From positions 1 to 15,066 of the forward strand of contig DAOWKH010000079.1 in the NCBI GenBank assembly GCA_030639955.1: a DNA stretch of 15,066 bases, in the 5' to 3' direction. Source of the DNA: Candidatus Omnitrophota bacterium. GTDB taxonomy: Bacteria; Omnitrophota; 4484-213. The notes under the pieces were generated by a model that was not told the DNA's origin, ran no database searches, and worked only from the letters and a program-made list of their open reading frames with translations. Of this stretch, positions 12,663 through 15,066 are shown in pieces. Made by a program: the position numbers and the translations under genes. The stretch's first letter is position 1. Each line of letters opens with the position of its first letter.

Positions 12663-13181
12663 ATGAAATTTTTATTTTATAAAAAGATTGATTCTACTCA
12701 GGATGTGGCTTATAGATTGGCTTTGCGGGGAGAAGGGGAAGGGACGGTGGTGGTTAGCGATTACCAAACTGCCGGCAGAGGGAGATTGGGAAGAAAATGG
12801 TTTGCCTCGCCCGGAAAGAGCATTCTTTGTTCTCTTATTCTCCGACCCAATATTTCCGCAGAGCAGGTTTTTTTGATCACCCGCTTAGCTGCTTATGCAG
12901 TGAAGCAGGTAATTGAAAAGAAAACAGATTTATCTGTCTATTTCAGGCACCCTAATGACCTGTTGATAAACGGAAAGAAAGTTGCCGGGATGCTTGCCGA
13001 GACGCGGCTAAAAGGAGAGAAATTAGAGTTTATTATCTTGGGAATAGGAATTAATGTAAATGCAGGGAAAAAGCAACTCATAGAGGGAGCTACATCTCTT
13101 AAACAAGAAACAGGGAAGAGTTTCTCCCGACCGCTACTGTTGAAACAAATATTAAAGAACTTTGAGGAGGCCAGATGTTAA
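12663..13181 (+). CDS. birA: short biotin-protein ligase (catalytic core only)
   Basis: This 172-aa protein attaches biotin to carboxylase subunits through biotinyl-AMP. It shows DST (10-12), the nucleotide-binding loop GRGRLGRKW (38-46), SILCSLILRP, GKKVAGMLAE with the catalytic-type lysine at K106, and GIGINVN (127-133). Two features are odd. The usual KWPND motif reads FRHPND (94-99). The protein also ends after the KQILKNFEEA helix, so the small C-terminal SH3-like domain of most ligases is missing, and there is no N-terminal DNA-binding domain. The reading frame is intact and overlaps panD by 7 bases, so this is probably a compact enzyme, not debris. It starts 7 bases after nadC with a weak ribosome site. 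Confidence 0.88.
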   Translation: MKFLFYKKIDSTQDVAYRLALRGEGEGTVVVSDYQTAGRGRLGRKWFASPGKSILCSLILRPNISAEQVFLITRLAAYAVKQVIEKKTDLSVYFRHPNDLLINGKKVAGMLAETRLKGEKLEFIILGIGINVNAGKKQLIEGATSLKQETGKSFSRPLLLKQILKNFEEARC

Positions 13182-13522
13182 TCACAATGTGCAAATCTAA
13201 GATTCAGGGAGCGATAGTTACTGAAAAGAAGTTAAATTATGGAGGCAGTATTACTATTGCTGAGGAACTGTTAGATGCCGCTAATATCCTGCCCAATGAA
13301 AGAGTGCAGGTGGTTAATTTTAACAATGGAATAAGATTTGAAACCTATGTAATCTTAGGCAGGGAGAATTCGGGGATTTGCCTGAATGGCCCTGCCGCCC
13401 GCTTAGGAGAAATTGGGGATAAAATTATTATTATTTCTTATGGGTCGTTTGAAAAAAAAGAACTGACTGATTTTAAACCCAAGATTATCTATGTAAATGA
13501 ACAGAATAGAATTAAAAATTGA
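13175..13522 (+). CDS. panD: aspartate 1-decarboxylase (pyruvoyl enzyme precursor)
   Basis: This 115-aa protein makes beta-alanine from aspartate for pantothenate and CoA synthesis. It is full length. The self-cleavage pair G24-S25 (in LNYGGSIT) would produce the pyruvoyl group, and R54 and Y58 (RFETY) match the known active-site residues. NGPAARLGEIGDKIIIISY matches the conserved second half. A strong ribosome site GAGGAGG (13164-13170) lies 4 bases before the ATG, within the end of birA. The 3' end overlaps def by 26 bases. Confidence 0.95.
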   Translation: MLITMCKSKIQGAIVTEKKLNYGGSITIAEELLDAANILPNERVQVVNFNNGIRFETYVILGRENSGICLNGPAARLGEIGDKIIIISYGSFEKKELTDFKPKIIYVNEQNRIKN

Positions 13523-13982
13523 GATTTACCCTGCTACGATATTGAGAAAAAGATGCTTGCCGATAGAAGAGGTCGGCGAGAATGAAATAAACTTGTTAAA
13601 AAATATGGCTGAGACAATGTATAGAAATAGAGGCATCGGTTTAGCCGCGCCACAGGTAGGAGTTGATAAACAGATTATTATTGCCGATATCGGCAGAGGA
13701 TTGATAGAGTTGATCAACCCTCAAATTTTGTCCCTGAAAGGTAAAGAAAAACTGGACGAGAGATGTTTGAGCCTGCCAGGGATCAGCGTGGAGGTAAAAA
13801 GGGCAAGAGAGATTATTGTTTCAGGGCTAAATAAGAGAGGAAAGACAGTAGAGACAAGATTAAAGGGTCTGATAGCGAGGGTAATTCAGCATGAAATAGA
13901 CCATCTAAGAGGCACTCTGATTATTGATTATGTCAATTTTATAAGAAGATTTTTTTTAATCCGCAAAATGAAGCGAATCTAA
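13497..13982 (+). CDS. def: peptide deformylase
   Basis: This 161-aa protein removes the formyl group from nascent proteins. The three motifs are GIGLAAPQVG (46-55), E88-R-C90-L-S (consensus EGCLS, metal ligand C90) and H132-E-I-D-H136. The glycine between Glu and Cys is replaced by Arg, which is an uncommon variant, but all metal ligands and the catalytic Glu are present. The start overlaps panD and has no clear ribosome site, so translation is probably coupled. Its 3' end overlaps the convergent lpxB remnant by 27 bases, and no terminator is visible. Confidence 0.92.
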   Translation: MNRIELKIEIYPATILRKRCLPIEEVGENEINLLKNMAETMYRNRGIGLAAPQVGVDKQIIIADIGRGLIELINPQILSLKGKEKLDERCLSLPGISVEVKRAREIIVSGLNKRGKTVETRLKGLIARVIQHEIDHLRGTLIIDYVNFIRRFFLIRKMKRI

Positions 13983-14660
13983 AACAACCTCTGCCGCGCG
14001 TTTACTTGCCCCGGCTGTTCCTAAATTAAGAATTGCCTTTCTTAATTCCCCCTTGGTTTCTTCTATTTTTTGTCTGTTTCTGATTAGTTCTAATGCCTCT
14101 TTGGCAATCCTTTGCGGCTTTGCCTTATATTGGATAAATTCGGGAACAATCTTTTTTCCGGCAACAATGTTTATTAAACCGATATAAGGAATCTTGACCA
14201 AAAACTTAGCCAGGAGGGCGGTTAAAAAAGAGGTTTTGTAGATAATAAGCATCGGTTTTTGATAGAGAGCGGTCTCCAGCGTAGCTGTTCCTGAACAGAC
14301 CAATATCAAATCCGCCTCCTGCAGACATCTATTATTTTCAGCAAGAGTAATCGGCAAAGAAAACTTTTTTATTGTCTGTCGAAATCTCTTCTCTTTGACA
14401 TTGGGTGATTTGGAGATCAGAAAACGCACATTTTTCAAATGAGAAGAAATTATTTTTCCTGTCTTTAGCATTATCGGCAGAATTTTTTGCACCTCTGCTT
14501 TTCTTGAGCCAGGGAGCAGAGCGATAGTTAAGGTATCAGAGCGATTGTCTTTTAGGGCTATTTCCGAATCCAGCAGGGGATGGCCGACAAAAACAACCGG
14601 CACCTCTGCCTTTTTATAAAGCTCTTCTTCGAATTTAAACAGAACAATCATCTTATCCAC
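13956..14660 (-). pseudogene. lpxB: N-terminally truncated lipid-A-disaccharide synthase
   Basis: The 234 residues match the C-terminal part of LpxB: FKFEEELYKKAEVPVVFVGHP (8-28), LLPGSRKAEV (48-57), and SGTATLETALYQKP from 123 followed by the LINIVAGKKIVPEF segment. LpxB is normally about 380 aa and makes lipid A disaccharide at the membrane. Here about the first 150 residues, including much of the N-terminal Rossmann domain, are absent. Upstream in the same frame there is a stop (14679-14681), then an unrelated membrane-protein gene. The first possible start is GTG 14660, with no nearby Shine-Dalgarno. It is either a decayed gene, the result of a rearrangement, or an assembly join. Family similarity begins at about VDKMIVLF, so the break is near 14660. 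Confidence 0.8.
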
Positions 14661-14678
14661 TAAAAATACGAGATACCT

Positions 14679-15041
14679 CTATAGACTTAGGATTCCAATG
14701 ATCCTCATTACGATGATCCACAAACAAACGAGAATAATCAGCATACCTACTATCTGCACTACTACACCAATTATATCCGAAACACCCCCTTTTTTTTCAC
14801 GGTAAGTAGCCAAAAATAATAAACCTAGACCAAATGATATATAACCCAAAGCAGTGAGTATTGCCGGGGGGAATGATGCTTGATATTGAGCCTTGAACCA
14901 GATATCTGAATCCATTGATGCAAGTTGATCGGCCCAAAAACTCAAAGTATCGCCAAGCCAGTATTGTCCTATCCATGCAACAGCCAGACCCGCAATTACC
15001 AAGCAATATCCAATGTTATTCTTGCTGGTTATACTAACCAC
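14679..15041 (-). CDS. small three-helix membrane protein, unknown function
   Basis: This protein is about 115-120 aa with three hydrophobic segments (about 10-29, 57-80 and 87-117). A polar loop (about 30-56) lies between the first two and a KRE-type charged turn (81-84) between the last two. The family is not recognised. The listed GTG at 15041 overlaps the last base of a perfect AGGAGG on the minus strand, which is too close to serve it. The next in-frame codon at proper spacing is ATA at 15032, a rare start. The gene stops immediately before the lpxB remnant. Confidence 0.6.
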   Translation of the reverse strand: MVSITSKNNIGYCLVIAGLAVAWIGQYWLGDTLSFWADQLASMDSDIWFKAQYQASFPPAILTALGYISFGLGLLFLATYREKKGGVSDIIGVVVQIVGMLIILVCLWIIVMRIIGILSL

Positions 15042-15046
15042 CTCCT
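15041..15046 (-). promoter_or_regulatory. strong Shine-Dalgarno of the membrane-protein gene
   Basis: AGGAGG on the minus strand. It is 8 bases before an in-frame ATA (15032-15030) and overlaps an in-frame GTG (15041-15039). It argues that the true start is the ATA, or that a start codon has been altered. Confidence 0.6.
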
Positions 15047-15066
15047 TTTACTATCCCAATGCGTGC

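Overview
This window looks like chromosome of an uncultured, Gram-negative-type bacterium. The best guess is a candidate-phylum lineage such as Omnitrophota, which is an inference from overall style and not proven. The grounds are an lpxB (lipid A pathway) remnant, a very large exported multidomain protein of the kind common in such metagenomic genomes, moderately AT-rich codon use, tightly packed genes, and housekeeping genes carrying short repeats inside their reading frames.

Layout. (1) 1-265: a leader with two inverted repeats and a consensus-like sigma-70 promoter. (2) 266-3379: an exported 1037-aa protein joining an ARMT1/DUF89-type phosphatase-like domain to a PHP metal-dependent hydrolase domain. 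It ends at a bidirectional terminator. (3) 3466-4088 on the minus strand: a small unknown protein followed by a retropepsin-like aspartyl protease. (4) 4089-4265: a divergent promoter region with two well-spaced promoters and a GC-rich double hairpin just before the next start codon. (5) 4266-13982 on the plus strand: a compact run of an exported single-HKD PLD nuclease, RmuC, a UvrD-type helicase fused to a RecB-like Fe-S nuclease, valS, nadC, birA, panD and def. Spacings are short or overlapping, with a probable internal promoter before nadC. (6) Convergent minus strand: an N-terminally truncated lpxB (13956-14660), preceded by a small three-helix membrane protein (14679-15041).

Functionally, PLD nuclease, RmuC and helicase-nuclease form a DNA-processing block. 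valS and def serve translation, and nadC, birA and panD serve NAD, biotin attachment and CoA supply.

The most unusual signal is repeat invasion of essential ORFs. valS carries five in-frame blocks of 7-bp tandem repeats, one containing a GC double hairpin almost identical to an intergenic copy at 4219-4248. nadC carries five copies of another 7-mer, and the helicase gene carries a 14-bp duplication made of 7-mer-like units. valS and nadC also each contain a perfect palindrome with a one-base centre. All of these fall where the protein families appear to have variable loops, all keep the frame, and each heptamer whose reverse strand would contain a stop codon lies in its stop-free orientation.
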